NCBI RefSeq assembly: GCF_000422425.1
Contig: NZ_AULT01000006.1
Coordinates: 1-64,000 of the forward strand
Source of the DNA: Oceanospirillum beijerinckii DSM 7166
Lineage (GTDB): Bacteria > Pseudomonadota > Gammaproteobacteria > Pseudomonadales > Halomonadaceae
Direction: 5' to 3'
Length of the DNA stretch: 64,000 bases
Shown in pieces: positions 1 through 9,674 of this stretch. Both the position numbers and the translations under genes were made by a program. The notes under the pieces are model-generated. The model ran no database searches, was not told where the DNA came from, and saw only the letters and a list, made by a program, of their open reading frames with translations. The first letter of the stretch is position 1. Every line of letters starts with the position of its first letter.

Positions 1-1
1 C

Positions 2-322
2 TCATTAGCCAAAACCAAGATGGCGAAGTCTGTGCTGGATGCAGGTTGGGCCATGCTGAAAACGATGCTGGATTATAAATGCGCTCACGCAGGTATTGTT
101 TTCAAAGAAGTTGATGAGTCGTACACCACCCAAACCTGTTCGAGTTGTGGCAGTTTGCCCGATTCGAGGCCGAAAGGTATCGCAGGGCTTGGAATAAGAG
201 AGTGGATCTGCAGTGCGTGTGGTGTCACGCACGACCGCGATGTGAATGCGGCCAGGAACATTCTTGCGGTCGGACATGGCCGTCTAGCTGTAGGAATCCC
301 CCGCTATAATCAGCTTGCCTGA
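2..322 (+). CDS. tnpB: TnpB (OrfB) RNA-guided nuclease, IS200/IS605 type, C-terminal part
   Basis: The reading frame is open from the left edge, so the gene starts outside the window; only about 106 C-terminal residues are seen. They show the treble-clef zinc ribbon of TnpB/OrfB (CSSCG, then CSACG) followed by the final acidic motif DRDVNAARNIL, which carries the last RuvC aspartate. In this family the protein uses an RNA made from the 3' end of its own gene to cut DNA at the donor site. The stop codon lies inside a strong stem-loop (301-330), as expected if the 3' end also encodes that RNA. Whether the N-terminal RuvC parts and a tnpA partner are intact cannot be seen here. Confidence 0.85.
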   Translation, partial: SLAKTKMAKSVLDAGWAMLKTMLDYKCAHAGIVFKEVDESYTTQTCSSCGSLPDSRPKGIAGLGIREWICSACGVTHDRDVNAARNILAVGHGRLAVGIPRYNQLA

Positions 323-390
323 TTTAGCGGAGGGAGGATGTCAAAACAAGCCAAAGACGCTGAACTCTCAGCGGGAGGCTGATAGAGTCG
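301..390 (+). ncRNA. Candidate omega RNA 3' region / IS right end
   Basis: Two stem-loops follow each other at the tnpB 3' end. The first (301-313 with 319-330, loop CTTGC) has 12 pairs with one bulged T and spans the tnpB stop. The second (365-372 with 379-387, loop around GGGAG) pairs CTCTCAGC with GCTGATAGAG, leaving a two-base bulge. TnpB elements usually encode their guide RNA across this region and end nearby. The exact element end is not visible, so the boundary is a guess. Confidence 0.4.
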
Positions 391-504
391 ACCCGTAACA
401 CTTTCTTATCCGTTAAAACCAGATAAGAGAATCGATAAAAACTGTTTTTTCGAATATCAATTTCAGCCATCCTGTACTCGAACTCAGACGATGAGGTACA
501 GGTT

Positions 505-828
505 ATGAAAACAATTCTGAAATACAAAGCCAGCCCCGATCAGTCTCAACTAACCCTGTCACTGCGTCCCGGCTTTAAGGTAGTACGCTTTGACTATGTT
601 CTGACAGAGCAGTCTATCTATCTGTGGATTGAGCAGACATTACGTCCAGATGTATTGGAAGAAAGCGTAACCTTTAAGATCGCCCGCACAGCGGAACCTG
701 TTGTGGATGAGATGCAATATCTGAGTACGGCCCTGGACCCTGTGGGAGGTGGTGAATGGCACCTGTATTACCAGCCAGAACCACAGCCAGACAGCCCTAA
801 AGTTTCTCCTATTGCTGTAGCGGCTTAA
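505..828 (+). CDS. Small phage-type protein, DUF7352-like
   Basis: A 107-residue protein beginning MKTILKYKAS, with an acidic, proline-rich tail after a GGEWHLYYQ stretch. The pattern of a KY-start, a short beta segment around LSLRPGFKVV, a LWIEQTL segment and a final WHLYY resembles the small DUF7352 proteins found in phages and prophages; this is pattern memory, not a search. No catalytic motif or membrane segment is seen. It stands alone between the TnpB element and the sensor kinase genes, and a hairpin terminator follows directly (838-865). Function unknown. Confidence 0.6.
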   Translation: MKTILKYKASPDQSQLTLSLRPGFKVVRFDYVLTEQSIYLWIEQTLRPDVLEESVTFKIARTAEPVVDEMQYLSTALDPVGGGEWHLYYQPEPQPDSPKVSPIAVAA

Positions 829-837
829 ATCACAAAA

Positions 838-865
838 ATATCTTCCGGCTGATGCCGGAAGATAT
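838..865 (+). terminator. Hairpin terminator after the DUF7352-like gene
   Basis: ATATCTTCCGGC (838-849) pairs perfectly with GCCGGAAGATAT (854-865) across a TGAT loop. There is no long T-run after it, so it may stop transcription weakly or act in both directions. Confidence 0.65.
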
Positions 866-970
866 CTCCTAACACCCTTCATCATTCGCTATCTTCTCCC
901 TCTTTATCTGCCATTCCCGCTCTTCATCTTCCACTCTTTATCTTCTATTCTTCATCCGCCATCCCCCTGG
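866..970. repeat. Pyrimidine-rich degenerate tract
   Basis: About 100 bases made largely of loose repeats of CTTCATC, CTCTTTATC and TCTTC on the plus strand. No gene is seen in it. It lies between the terminator and the upstream region of the first sensor kinase. Confidence 0.4.
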
Positions 971-1051
971 ATGACTAATAAAAGCCAACATACCAGCGTT
1001 ATTTTGATCATCCTGACAATCATTGTCTCTATTGCGCTGAGTCTGCTTTGA
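971..1051 (+). CDS. Possible 26-residue membrane microprotein
   Basis: A short reading frame with ATG at 971 and TGA at 1049-1051. It encodes a polar start (MTNKSQHTS) followed by an unbroken run of Ile, Leu and Val long enough to cross a membrane. No clear ribosome binding site precedes it, so it may be chance. If real it would be a single-span microprotein upstream of the sensor kinases. The rest of 866-1212 holds no other gene. Confidence 0.25.
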   Translation: MTNKSQHTSVILIILTIIVSIALSLL

Positions 1052-1212
1052 AACTACAGCCTTGGGGCAACACTATGGTATTGTTATAACTGGTATAGAT
1101 GATTGCCATAATCAATGTTCTGAGCTTTGGTATCCAGAATAATACTTTGTCCATTTAACGCCTGAATCTCACAGGATATTGCTGTGCGCCAGGGCTACCC
1201 CGGAGGAAACGG

Positions 1213-4200
1213 ATGTTTTTTTCTCCTGTTGAGATGATTCCCCATAGCCAGCCAATCACCTTGGCGGATCATCATACAGTGCAAGAAGCCGCTCTATTGA
1301 TGCACAGCCATAACCGGCATGCCATTCTGGTTACGGGGAAGCAGACTCTGTGTGTGTTGACCACCCGTAATCTGATCACTTTGCGCTTATCCCAGGTTGA
1401 TTTCTCCTGTCCATTATCAGAGCTTTCCCTGCCTGCGGCTAACCGGGTTAACACTCAAAAGGCGGTGGCAGAAGCGGTTTCTTTGTTACAGAAAACCTCC
1501 GCTGAGCTGGTTTGCCTGCAGGATGAAGAGAACCAGCTTATTGGCACCACGGATTATTCTGACTTAGTCAGCTTTGTATTGAACACGCCACAGCTGGATG
1601 AACTGAGGCTGGAGCAGATCCACTCAACCAGTCACTACATAGAAATCCACCCGGAAGATAAGTTAAAAGATGCGGTCGTTAAAATGCAGGTGGCCGGGCA
1701 TACTGCTTGCTTGGTAAGTGCGTCAGAGCAGCCCTCTGGCATTATTACACTGAGTGACTGTTTTGAGCCTTTTATTCTGCAGGCCTCACCAGAGGTTTGG
1801 GATCACCCTGTCAGAAGGTATATGACTGCGCCGGTTGTCAGTCTGCCATGTAGCACCAATCTTTATCAGGTGTTGAAAACACTGCAGGAGAACAAGCGTC
1901 AGAGACTCGCGATACAAGGTCCCCAGGGTAATATTGTGGGCCTGCTGCATCAAAAAGAAGTGGTCGCCCTGTTATTTGAGCACCAGCTGGAACAGCAGTA
2001 TGAAAAAAGACTGGCTCAAACGGCTGAACGCCAGACCCGAGAGAATGAACAACGCTGGCGGGCTGTATTAGAAGGAACAGGACAAGGTGTCTGGGATTGG
2101 AGCGCCAAAACCAATGAGGTGTACTACTCCCCGTTGTGGAAATCGATGCTCGGCTTTGAAGAGGATGAGATCGGTAACTCACTGGAAGAGTGGAAGTCCC
2201 GCCTGCACCCGGACGATGCAGAAAAAACCTATCAGGATCTTCAACGCCATTTCAGTGGTGAAACACCGGTTTATGCCAATATTCATCGGGTACGCTGTAA
2301 AGACGGTCATTATAAGTGGATACGGGATATCGGTAAGATTTTCAGTACCGATGCACAGGGGAATCCGCTGCGGGTGATCGGCAGCCATACGGATATCACA
2401 GCGGAATACGAACAGAAGGAAACCCTGAGTCTGTTAGCAGAAAATACTCCGGGTATGATGTACCAGTATCGCCTGTATCCTGATGGGCGTGCCTGTATTA
2501 CCTTCACTACTCAGGGTATAGAAGAGATCTATGGCGTAAGCGCCGACCAGGCCTGTGCTGATGCCTCTGTGATCTTCGAGCATCTGCACCCGGATGACCT
2601 GACCCAGGTGCAGCAAAGCATCCAGCAATCTGCCGAACAGCTGAGTGTCTGGGAGCAGGAATACCGCTATCTGCATCCGCAAAAAGGTGAGTGCTGGCTG
2701 GAAGGACGCGCTACACCCAGTCGCATGAGTGATGATTCCATCATTTGGAATGGCTATGTTTACGATATCAGTGAACGTAAACAGCAACAGCTTGCGCTGG
2801 AACAAGCTACCGCGGCAGCGGACGAGGCAAACCGGGCCAAATCGGACTTCCTGGCCAATATGAGCCATGAGATTCGCACCCCCATGAGCGGCATTATCGG
2901 TTTAAGTCAGATCAGTGAGAAAGAAAATGATGTTACGGTGCTCCATGAACGCCTGCAGAAAATTCACCGCTCCGGCAAGCTGCTGCTGGGTATCCTGAAT
3001 GATGTGCTTGACCTGTCCAAGATCGAATCCGGCAAACTGGAGATCGATCCGCATCCGTTCTTTCTGGAAACCCTGCTGGATAATCTGAACAGTTTATTTG
3101 CTCTGCAAGCGGAGCAAAAGCAGCTGCAACTCACCTTTAACGTCGACAGCAAAGTGGCTGCCGCTTATATCGGTGATGAATTGCGTTTGCGCCAGGTATT
3201 GACCAACTTATTAGGCAATGCTCTGAAGTTTACCGAACAGGGCAGCGTCGAGCTTAGCGTACAATGCCTGCAACACAATACAGGTCAGCAACACAATACA
3301 GGTCAGCAATGTCTTCGCTTTGCTATCTCAGACACCGGGATTGGACTGAGTCAGGAACAGCAAGAGAAACTGTTTAAAGCCTTTAGTCAGGCGGAACGCT
3401 CCACCGAACGAAAACACGGTGGCTCCGGTCTGGGACTGGCCATTAGTCAACGTCTGGTTGATGCACTGCAAGGCGAGGGAATTCATGTGGTCAGTGAACC
3501 CGATAAAGGCTCCTGTTTTAGCTTTGAACTGCCACTGGAAACCTGTTCAGACCAACAGATTGCAGAATTAACGGAGGCACAACGCAGTGATAGCGCTCTG
3601 CGCGACCACCTGCGGGGAGCAGTTCTGCTGGTTGAGGATAATCCGATTAATCAGGAAGTTGCCAAAACTCAACTGGAAGAGTTGGGGTTGAGTGTGACCG
3701 TAGCGGATCATGGTCAACAGGCGCTTGATCTGATGGAGCAAAGCCCCTTTGATCTGGTGCTGATGGATATTCAGATGCCTGTTATGGACGGTTACACCGC
3801 CACTCAGGAGCTGAGAGCCCGAGGCAACGACCTTCCCATTATCGCCTTGACCGCTGCAGCTATGATCGAAGATCAGCAGCAAGCTCTGGCCGCCGGTATG
3901 AATGGTCATCTGGCGAAACCGATTGAACCGGAAGCCCTGTTCCAGACCCTGGCTCAGTGGCTGACAGCACCAGATGAAGACTCAGGGACAACAGATGTCA
4001 CGAAGGCGAATACATCTGAGACAAATACATCTGAGGCCAATACAAAGGCCCCGGTTGCACCAGCAAGCAGCACACTAAAGAGTCCAACGCTAGCCAACGA
4101 AGCATCTGAGCCACCATGTATGTTTGATCCTGCCGAAGGTATTACCATGCTGGGTGGGCAAGAGCCTCTCTATCGTAAAGTACTGACTGAGTTTATCCGG

Positions 4201-4728
4201 CAGTTAAGTGAGGACTATGCTGACCTGCCGACACAAATCGAAGCCCTGAGTAGCGATAGCCCGCAAGAGGCCTTTGAAACTGCGCATCGTCAGACCCACA
4301 GTCTGAAAGGTGTGGCGGGTAATTTATGCCTGAAAGCCCTGACAACTCAGGCTGCGGCGCTGGACAAATCCCTTAAGCAACACCAACGGCCCGATAACCT
4401 GGTGCAGCAGGAGTTTAATTCGGTCCTGCTGCAAACCCGCCAGGAGATTGAGCGTTGGCTGGATCTCAAGGTAGATCAAGCGCCATCCAGCATCAATGTT
4501 CATGTAATGACTCCAGGTACAGGTCACTCTCAATTGATCGCCTCATTGCAACGGCTGCTGACTGATATTGAAAATAATCAGTTTATCGATGATCTGTATC
4601 TGGAAGAGCTGGGCACACAGTTGCAGCCATACTCAGAGCTCTGGCAAAGCGTGGTTGACGCGTTGGATCAGTTTGATTTTGATCAAGCCGCTCAAAATCT
4701 GTCACTGCTGCTAAAACAGCTGTTATAA
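1213..4728 (+). CDS. Hybrid sensor histidine kinase: CBS, PAS, HisKA, HATPase, REC, HPt
   Basis: A 1171-residue soluble hybrid kinase with no membrane segment. The N-terminal ~250 residues look like CBS modules (a nucleotide-sensing fold), then two PAS domains (about 275-400 and 405-530; EEWKSRLHPDD marks the first). HisKA carries the phospho-accepting His552 (NMSHEIRTP), followed by the HATPase N, G1 and G2 boxes (NLLGNALKF, SDTGIGL, GGSGLGLAIS). The receiver has VEDN and Asp852 (LVLMDIQMP). A C-terminal HPt domain carries His1029 (THSLKG). This gives a complete His-Asp-His relay whose final partner is unknown. The start follows a GGAGGA ribosome binding site at 1202. A second hybrid kinase follows after 104 bases in the same direction, so they may be co-expressed. 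The ligand is not inferable. Confidence 0.9.
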   Translation: MFFSPVEMIPHSQPITLADHHTVQEAALLMHSHNRHAILVTGKQTLCVLTTRNLITLRLSQVDFSCPLSELSLPAANRVNTQKAVAEAVSLLQKTSAELVCLQDEENQLIGTTDYSDLVSFVLNTPQLDELRLEQIHSTSHYIEIHPEDKLKDAVVKMQVAGHTACLVSASEQPSGIITLSDCFEPFILQASPEVWDHPVRRYMTAPVVSLPCSTNLYQVLKTLQENKRQRLAIQGPQGNIVGLLHQKEVVALLFEHQLEQQYEKRLAQTAERQTRENEQRWRAVLEGTGQGVWDWSAKTNEVYYSPLWKSMLGFEEDEIGNSLEEWKSRLHPDDAEKTYQDLQRHFSGETPVYANIHRVRCKDGHYKWIRDIGKIFSTDAQGNPLRVIGSHTDITAEYEQKETLSLLAENTPGMMYQYRLYPDGRACITFTTQGIEEIYGVSADQACADASVIFEHLHPDDLTQVQQSIQQSAEQLSVWEQEYRYLHPQKGECWLEGRATPSRMSDDSIIWNGYVYDISERKQQQLALEQATAAADEANRAKSDFLANMSHEIRTPMSGIIGLSQISEKENDVTVLHERLQKIHRSGKLLLGILNDVLDLSKIESGKLEIDPHPFFLETLLDNLNSLFALQAEQKQLQLTFNVDSKVAAAYIGDELRLRQVLTNLLGNALKFTEQGSVELSVQCLQHNTGQQHNTGQQCLRFAISDTGIGLSQEQQEKLFKAFSQAERSTERKHGGSGLGLAISQRLVDALQGEGIHVVSEPDKGSCFSFELPLETCSDQQIAELTEAQRSDSALRDHLRGAVLLVEDNPINQEVAKTQLEELGLSVTVADHGQQALDLMEQSPFDLVLMDIQMPVMDGYTATQELRARGNDLPIIALTAAAMIEDQQQALAAGMNGHLAKPIEPEALFQTLAQWLTAPDEDSGTTDVTKANTSETNTSEANTKAPVAPASSTLKSPTLANEASEPPCMFDPAEGITMLGGQEPLYRKVLTEFIRQLSEDYADLPTQIEALSSDSPQEAFETAHRQTHSLKGVAGNLCLKALTTQAAALDKSLKQHQRPDNLVQQEFNSVLLQTRQEIERWLDLKVDQAPSSINVHVMTPGTGHSQLIASLQRLLTDIENNQFIDDLYLEELGTQLQPYSELWQSVVDALDQFDFDQAAQNLSLLLKQLL
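3271..3306 (+). repeat. 18-bp tandem duplication inside the kinase gene
   Basis: The unit CAACACAATACAGGTCAG occurs twice back to back. It keeps frame and adds HNTGQQ twice to a loop of the ATPase domain between the N box and G1 box. Confidence 0.85.
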
Positions 4729-4832
4729 CCACCACTGGCGTTCTGGTGACGGGACAAGCAAACACCAAAAACGCCAAAAACGCCAACACCAGAATGATCA
4801 CAACCAGGTCTTGCTAGGGATAAAACACGCAT

Positions 4833-7800
4833 ATGACCCCACAACACTTAGCCAAGCACGCCAAAAAAAAACGGTTAAAGCACCTTATGACGATATTCGG
4901 TCATCGAGCAAAACGATTGACCTGTCAAGCAAAACAGAAGGGTAAAAAAATTAAACCATTGGGCAATACGGTGCTTACCCTGCTATGCCTGAGCTTTACT
5001 ACACCTCATATTGCACAAGCAGTTGAATTTGAAGAGGTATTCAATAACCAGGACGTACCTCTATTGTGGATAAACCCCAGAAATGGTCGTATTACCGAGG
5101 CTAACCAGGCTGCTGCTGATTTCTACGGCTATGATCTGGACACTCTGCAAAGCATGGGAATCCAACAGATCAATACCTTTGATGCCAAGCAAGTGAAAGA
5201 GGAGATGCAACGTGCCAGGGAAGCTGGTCGTAACTACTTTATTTTCCGCCATAAACTGGCCAACGATGAGATCCGTACCGTAGAGGTCTACTCCCACCCC
5301 TACGATAAAGGTGGGGAAAGACTACTATTGTCAATCATTCATGATATTACTCCTGGACGTAATCTGGATGAAAGTATGTGGCACTATCAGGAGCGTCTGG
5401 AAGAGCTGGTGGCGATTAAAACTAAAGAGGCTCAGGTTCAGAACAGAATGATCATCAATATGCTGGTCATCGGACTTATGCTCTCCTTTGGTGCTGCGGC
5501 TGCACTGGCTACCGTGATGCGTAAGCGTCGCAAGGCTGAACTGGAAAGTCAGCGCTTCAAGGCGATTGCCGAAAATGCGCTGTATGGCAATGCCATTTCA
5601 GATCTGGAGGGCAACGTTGTCTACGTGAACCCCTTCTTTGCAGAAGTCCACGGCTATAGCCCGGAAGAGCTGGTACAGCAAAACTTTATGCGGTTTCATA
5701 ATGAAACCCAGCAGGACAGCATTATTGCGCTTTATCGCGCCGCGTTGGAAAAAGGTCATGTGTCACCGACTGAGATCTGGCACAGCCATAAGGATGGCCG
5801 GGAATTCCCAATGCTGATGAGCATCAGTGTTATGAAAGACGACAATGGAAAGCCCGCCTATTTTGCCACTGCCGCTCTGGATCTGACCAGGCAATACAAC
5901 GAGCGTAAACAAACCGAGCAGGTACTGATCGAAGCGAAGCATAAGGCAGAAGCGGCCAGCCAGGCTAAATCCGACTTCCTGGCCAATATGAGCCATGAGA
6001 TCCGTACACCTCTGAATGCAGTTATCGGTTTAAGCGAGTTCCAGCTCACCTCTTCGAAACTGCCTGCTGAGGTGTATGGCCACCTGCAGCAGATCCACCA
6101 TTCCGGTCAGCTGCTATTGGGTATCGTCAATGACCTGCTCGATTTCTCTAAAATTGAAGCAGGTAAGATGGATGTTATCAGCGAACCCTTCAATCTGGAT
6201 GATGTGATCAAACAACTGTCGACGTTATTCTCTTTAGCCAGTAGTGAAAAAGGCCTTGAGCTGATCCTGCATCTGCCCAGCTCAATGCCTCACTGGTATC
6301 AAGGAGATTTCCTGCGTTTGACTCAGGTGCTGACCAATCTGATGGCCAATGCCATTAAGTTTACCGAGCGCGGCCTGGTAGAACTGCAGATTGAAGCCAA
6401 AGAGGTGACAGAGCAATCGGCTAAGCTGCGTTTTAGCCTGAAAGATTCCGGTATCGGCATGACACCGGAACAACAGCAAAACCTGTTTAAAGCATTCACT
6501 CAGGCGGATAACTCCATTACCCGTCGTCATGGCGGTACTGGCCTGGGGCTCACTATCAGCCAGCAGTTGGTAGTGTTGATGGGTGGTGAGGGTATTCATC
6601 TGAACAGCCAACCGGGCCTGGGCAGTTGCTTTTACTTTGATCTGGAGCTACCCCGCGCAGTGCCAAAGGTGAATGAGCACCATCGTTCACCTTGTCTACA
6701 GACGCCCTGTCGCGCTCTGGTGGTGGATGATCAACCCATCGCCCGTGAAATTCTGCGTGAAATTCTGGAATCCTGGAAGTTTGAGGTTGAAGAAGCCGCT
6801 GATGGTGTTGAAGCTTTGGAGCAGGTTAAAAATGCCATCAATCAGGGGCAGTTCTACGATGTTATTCTGATGGATTGGGAGATGCCTCAGTTGGATGGCT
6901 TAAGCGCCATTCAGCTTATTCAGGCCTTTATTCGCGAGAAGGATATGGCGCATCAGTTACCAATGATGCTGATGGTATCGGCTCACGAGCGCTCGGAAAT
7001 AGACCTCGATGAGATAGACGATGTGCAGTATCTGCCTAAACCGATTCACCGCTCTAATCTGTATGACGCGTTAAGCGAGTTGCATCAGAAATATGCTTCA
7101 CCCAGCTCCGACGGCTCTGAACGCTTCTGCCAACAAAAGGTGCTGGTGGTCGAAGATAACCCAATCAATCAGCAGGTGGTTAAGGCTCAGCTGGAACAGA
7201 TGAACCTGCAGATCTCACTGGCTGATAATGGTCGCCTGGGCGTAGAAGCCGTACAGGCAGGAGACTTTGATCTGGTTCTGATGGATATTCAGATGCCCGA
7301 GATGGATGGTTATCAGGCCACGCAGGAGATTCGCCACTTTAACCAAAACCTGCCTATTATCGCTTTGACTGCGGCGGCTCTGTTTGAAGACAGAACCAAA
7401 GCATTGGAAGCGGGTATGAATGACCATCTGGGTAAACCCTTTACCGCGAAGCAGCTGTTTGATCATCTGCGTCCGTGGCTGAAAACGGAATGCGGCCACT
7501 GGAACGCCAGTCCAATGAGGGATAAGCCGGGCTTCTCTGGCAGCAACACAGAGATATCTGCCACTCAAAAAGAGAACTCGCGCGCGTTGCTGAAAAACCA
7601 ACCTCACGGTAATAGCGTACCTCGCTTGACACCAAAGCAATCAGGCGGTGCGGCTCTGGGTCAACAGGCGATGCCAGCACTGGAGAAAAAGCGTACCCTA
7701 CTGATCGTGGACGATATGATCGCCAATGTGAAGGTGCTGGCTAATCTCTTGAAAGATGAGTACGTCATTCAGGTTGCCAGTAAGGGGCAAAAAGCCCTGG

Positions 7801-8585
7801 AAATTGCACAAAGTGATAATCCACCGGATCTGATTCTGCTGGATATTATGATGCCGGATATCGACGGCTATGAGGTGTGTCGCCAACTGAAAGAAAACCC
7901 GAAAACCAGTCGTATTCCGCTGATTTTTGTCAGCGCACTGGATGAGGTTAGCGACGAGGCCCGGGGCCTGAAACTTGGTGCGGTAGACTATATTACCAAA
8001 CCCTACCACCCGGATATCGTCAAAGCCCGTGTGCGAAGCCATATGAGTCTGAAGATCAAAACAGACTTGCTGGAAGAGATGTCTCATATCGATGGCCTGA
8101 CCAAGGTTGCCAACCGTCGTTACTTTGATACTGTGCTGGAGAGCGAGCTATGCGAGCTTAAAGGCAGTCAAAAGCCGCTGGGTCTGATCATGCTGGATAT
8201 CGACCATTTCAAAGCATTTAACGACAATTATGGTCACGGTAAAGGGGATGAGTGCCTGGCCCGGGTTGCCAGCGTATTGAAACTACAGGTCAATCGCCCC
8301 GGGGATCTGTTTGCCCGTTATGGTGGTGAGGAGTTTATCGCCGTACTGCCGGAGACCGATGCCAGAGGTGTGCAAAAGGTGGCCGAAGAGATGCGTCAGG
8401 CGGTGGAGAAGCTACAGATCGGCCACGAATACTCTAAGGTCGCAGAGGTCGTGACTATCAGCCTGGGTTGCATCTCGCAGCCTGTTGCAGATATGTCTGT
8501 CAAAGAGCTGCTGTGCAAGGTCGATGATGCCCTCTATCAGGCTAAAGACCAGGGACGTAATCAGGTCGTCTTTCTGGGCGAATGA
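4833..8585 (+). CDS. Hybrid sensor kinase with three receivers and a GGDEF domain
   Basis: A 1250-residue protein. The basic N-terminus carries a hydrophobic segment ending AQA (about residues 45-62), which may be a signal anchor. A PAS domain follows (about 70-170), probably periplasmic. A membrane span lies near 205-228 before the basic RKRRK, then a cytoplasmic PAS (240-365), HisKA with His388 and the HATPase. Three receivers have Asp681, Asp818 and Asp1004. The C-terminal diguanylate cyclase has GGEEF at 1164-1168 and an RPGD inhibitory site at the expected spacing, so it should make c-di-GMP with product feedback. The protein thus joins a phosphorelay directly to c-di-GMP output. The ATG at 4833 has only a weak AGGG upstream; Met19 (4887) is an alternative start. 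Confidence 0.9.
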   Translation: MTPQHLAKHAKKKRLKHLMTIFGHRAKRLTCQAKQKGKKIKPLGNTVLTLLCLSFTTPHIAQAVEFEEVFNNQDVPLLWINPRNGRITEANQAAADFYGYDLDTLQSMGIQQINTFDAKQVKEEMQRAREAGRNYFIFRHKLANDEIRTVEVYSHPYDKGGERLLLSIIHDITPGRNLDESMWHYQERLEELVAIKTKEAQVQNRMIINMLVIGLMLSFGAAAALATVMRKRRKAELESQRFKAIAENALYGNAISDLEGNVVYVNPFFAEVHGYSPEELVQQNFMRFHNETQQDSIIALYRAALEKGHVSPTEIWHSHKDGREFPMLMSISVMKDDNGKPAYFATAALDLTRQYNERKQTEQVLIEAKHKAEAASQAKSDFLANMSHEIRTPLNAVIGLSEFQLTSSKLPAEVYGHLQQIHHSGQLLLGIVNDLLDFSKIEAGKMDVISEPFNLDDVIKQLSTLFSLASSEKGLELILHLPSSMPHWYQGDFLRLTQVLTNLMANAIKFTERGLVELQIEAKEVTEQSAKLRFSLKDSGIGMTPEQQQNLFKAFTQADNSITRRHGGTGLGLTISQQLVVLMGGEGIHLNSQPGLGSCFYFDLELPRAVPKVNEHHRSPCLQTPCRALVVDDQPIAREILREILESWKFEVEEAADGVEALEQVKNAINQGQFYDVILMDWEMPQLDGLSAIQLIQAFIREKDMAHQLPMMLMVSAHERSEIDLDEIDDVQYLPKPIHRSNLYDALSELHQKYASPSSDGSERFCQQKVLVVEDNPINQQVVKAQLEQMNLQISLADNGRLGVEAVQAGDFDLVLMDIQMPEMDGYQATQEIRHFNQNLPIIALTAAALFEDRTKALEAGMNDHLGKPFTAKQLFDHLRPWLKTECGHWNASPMRDKPGFSGSNTEISATQKENSRALLKNQPHGNSVPRLTPKQSGGAALGQQAMPALEKKRTLLIVDDMIANVKVLANLLKDEYVIQVASKGQKALEIAQSDNPPDLILLDIMMPDIDGYEVCRQLKENPKTSRIPLIFVSALDEVSDEARGLKLGAVDYITKPYHPDIVKARVRSHMSLKIKTDLLEEMSHIDGLTKVANRRYFDTVLESELCELKGSQKPLGLIMLDIDHFKAFNDNYGHGKGDECLARVASVLKLQVNRPGDLFARYGGEEFIAVLPETDARGVQKVAEEMRQAVEKLQIGHEYSKVAEVVTISLGCISQPVADMSVKELLCKVDDALYQAKDQGRNQVVFLGE

Positions 8586-8609
8586 CCATATGTGCGCCGT
8601 ATGATAAAC

Positions 8610-8634
8610 ACCGCTCAAGCCTGGCTTGAGCGGT
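8610..8634. terminator. Bidirectional terminator between the kinase and lysR genes
   Basis: CCGCTCAAGC (8611-8620) pairs perfectly with GCTTGAGCGG (8624-8633) across a CTG loop. It lies between convergent genes and overlaps the lysR stop codon at 8615-8617. Confidence 0.75.
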
Positions 8635-9556
8635 TAAGCTCATGAATTAAGCTATCCTTGCCGGTAGCGGCTATATAATCCAGAAAGGTGCGTGCGATTA
8701 CCGACAAAGGTTTGGCGGATAAGTTAGCCAGATACCAGTGGGTCATAATCGGCAGTTCCTGTACATCCAACTTAGCTAACCCTGAGCTGCCACCAAAGGT
8801 CAGGGTATGTTCCGATAACACGGATACCCCAAGACCCGACATCACCGAGTGCTTAATGGCCTCATTGCTTTCAATAATCATCCGGGTATTGGGTTTAACC
8901 CCCTGCTGCTCAAAGTGCTTTTCAATAGCATGACGAGTGCCTGAGCCGCTTTCCCTCATTAAAAAAGGCTGATTTAAAAAGGTTTGTAACGGAATCTTCT
9001 TTTTACCGGCCAGGGGGTGCTCCGGCTGTACTATCGCTACCAGTGGGTTAGGGAGAAACTCATACAATTCAAGAGCCTGATCTTTAGGCGGATGGCTAAA
9101 GACATAGAAATCATCTTCACCTGAGGCCATACGGTCAATAATCTGCTGACGGTTACCCACCTTAAAATCGATATCAATATCCGGATAAAGTTTAAGAAAT
9201 TCACCTAACAGATGGGGGATAAAATACTTCGCCGTGGTCACTACAGCAAGCTTCAAGGTGCCCGTCTTAAGTCCTTGTAAATCATAGAGCTTCATCTCCA
9301 GACGTTCGATTGTATCTATCGTATCCCGGGCACTTTTCACCACTTCAAGACCGGCTTCGGTAAACACCAGTTTTCGCCCTAACTGATGATAGAGCGGAGT
9401 ACCGACGGCCTCGGCCAGCTTTTTTAGCTGCATGGATACCGTCGGCTGAGTGAGAAATAAACGGTTTGCGGCTTCCGTAATCGAGCCTGCACTGTGTACT
9501 GCCAGTAAGATCTCTAATTGACGAAAGGTGCCAATACGGGCATGGAGTCTGGCCAT
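8615..9556 (-). CDS. LysR-family regulator, CbbR-like
   Basis: A 313-residue LysR-type regulator. The N-terminal winged helix-turn-helix is clear (GSITEAANRLFLTQPTVS) and is followed by a linker helix and a substrate-binding-like effector domain. The sequence resembles CbbR, which controls carbon-fixation and inorganic-carbon genes (LARG-type TTAKYFIP and GSGTRHAIE stretches). It is divergent to a small membrane protein and an SbtA-type bicarbonate transporter with 277 bases between, so it probably regulates them. No RuBisCO gene lies in the window, so the usual CbbR target is missing here. The start at 9556 has a weak AGGT upstream. Confidence 0.85.
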   Translation of the reverse strand: MARLHARIGTFRQLEILLAVHSAGSITEAANRLFLTQPTVSMQLKKLAEAVGTPLYHQLGRKLVFTEAGLEVVKSARDTIDTIERLEMKLYDLQGLKTGTLKLAVVTTAKYFIPHLLGEFLKLYPDIDIDFKVGNRQQIIDRMASGEDDFYVFSHPPKDQALELYEFLPNPLVAIVQPEHPLAGKKKIPLQTFLNQPFLMRESGSGTRHAIEKHFEQQGVKPNTRMIIESNEAIKHSVMSGLGVSVLSEHTLTFGGSSGLAKLDVQELPIMTHWYLANLSAKPLSVIARTFLDYIAATGKDSLIHELNRSSQA

Positions 9557-9674
9557 GGGATTTTTACCTGTTTTGTATTCTTTTTCTCTGGTTTCTACCT
9601 GACTTCTATCGGTCTCTATTTGACCGCTTTCTAATTTTTCTTTTCAGACTGCTCTGATTAGGCGTGTCCAAAAG

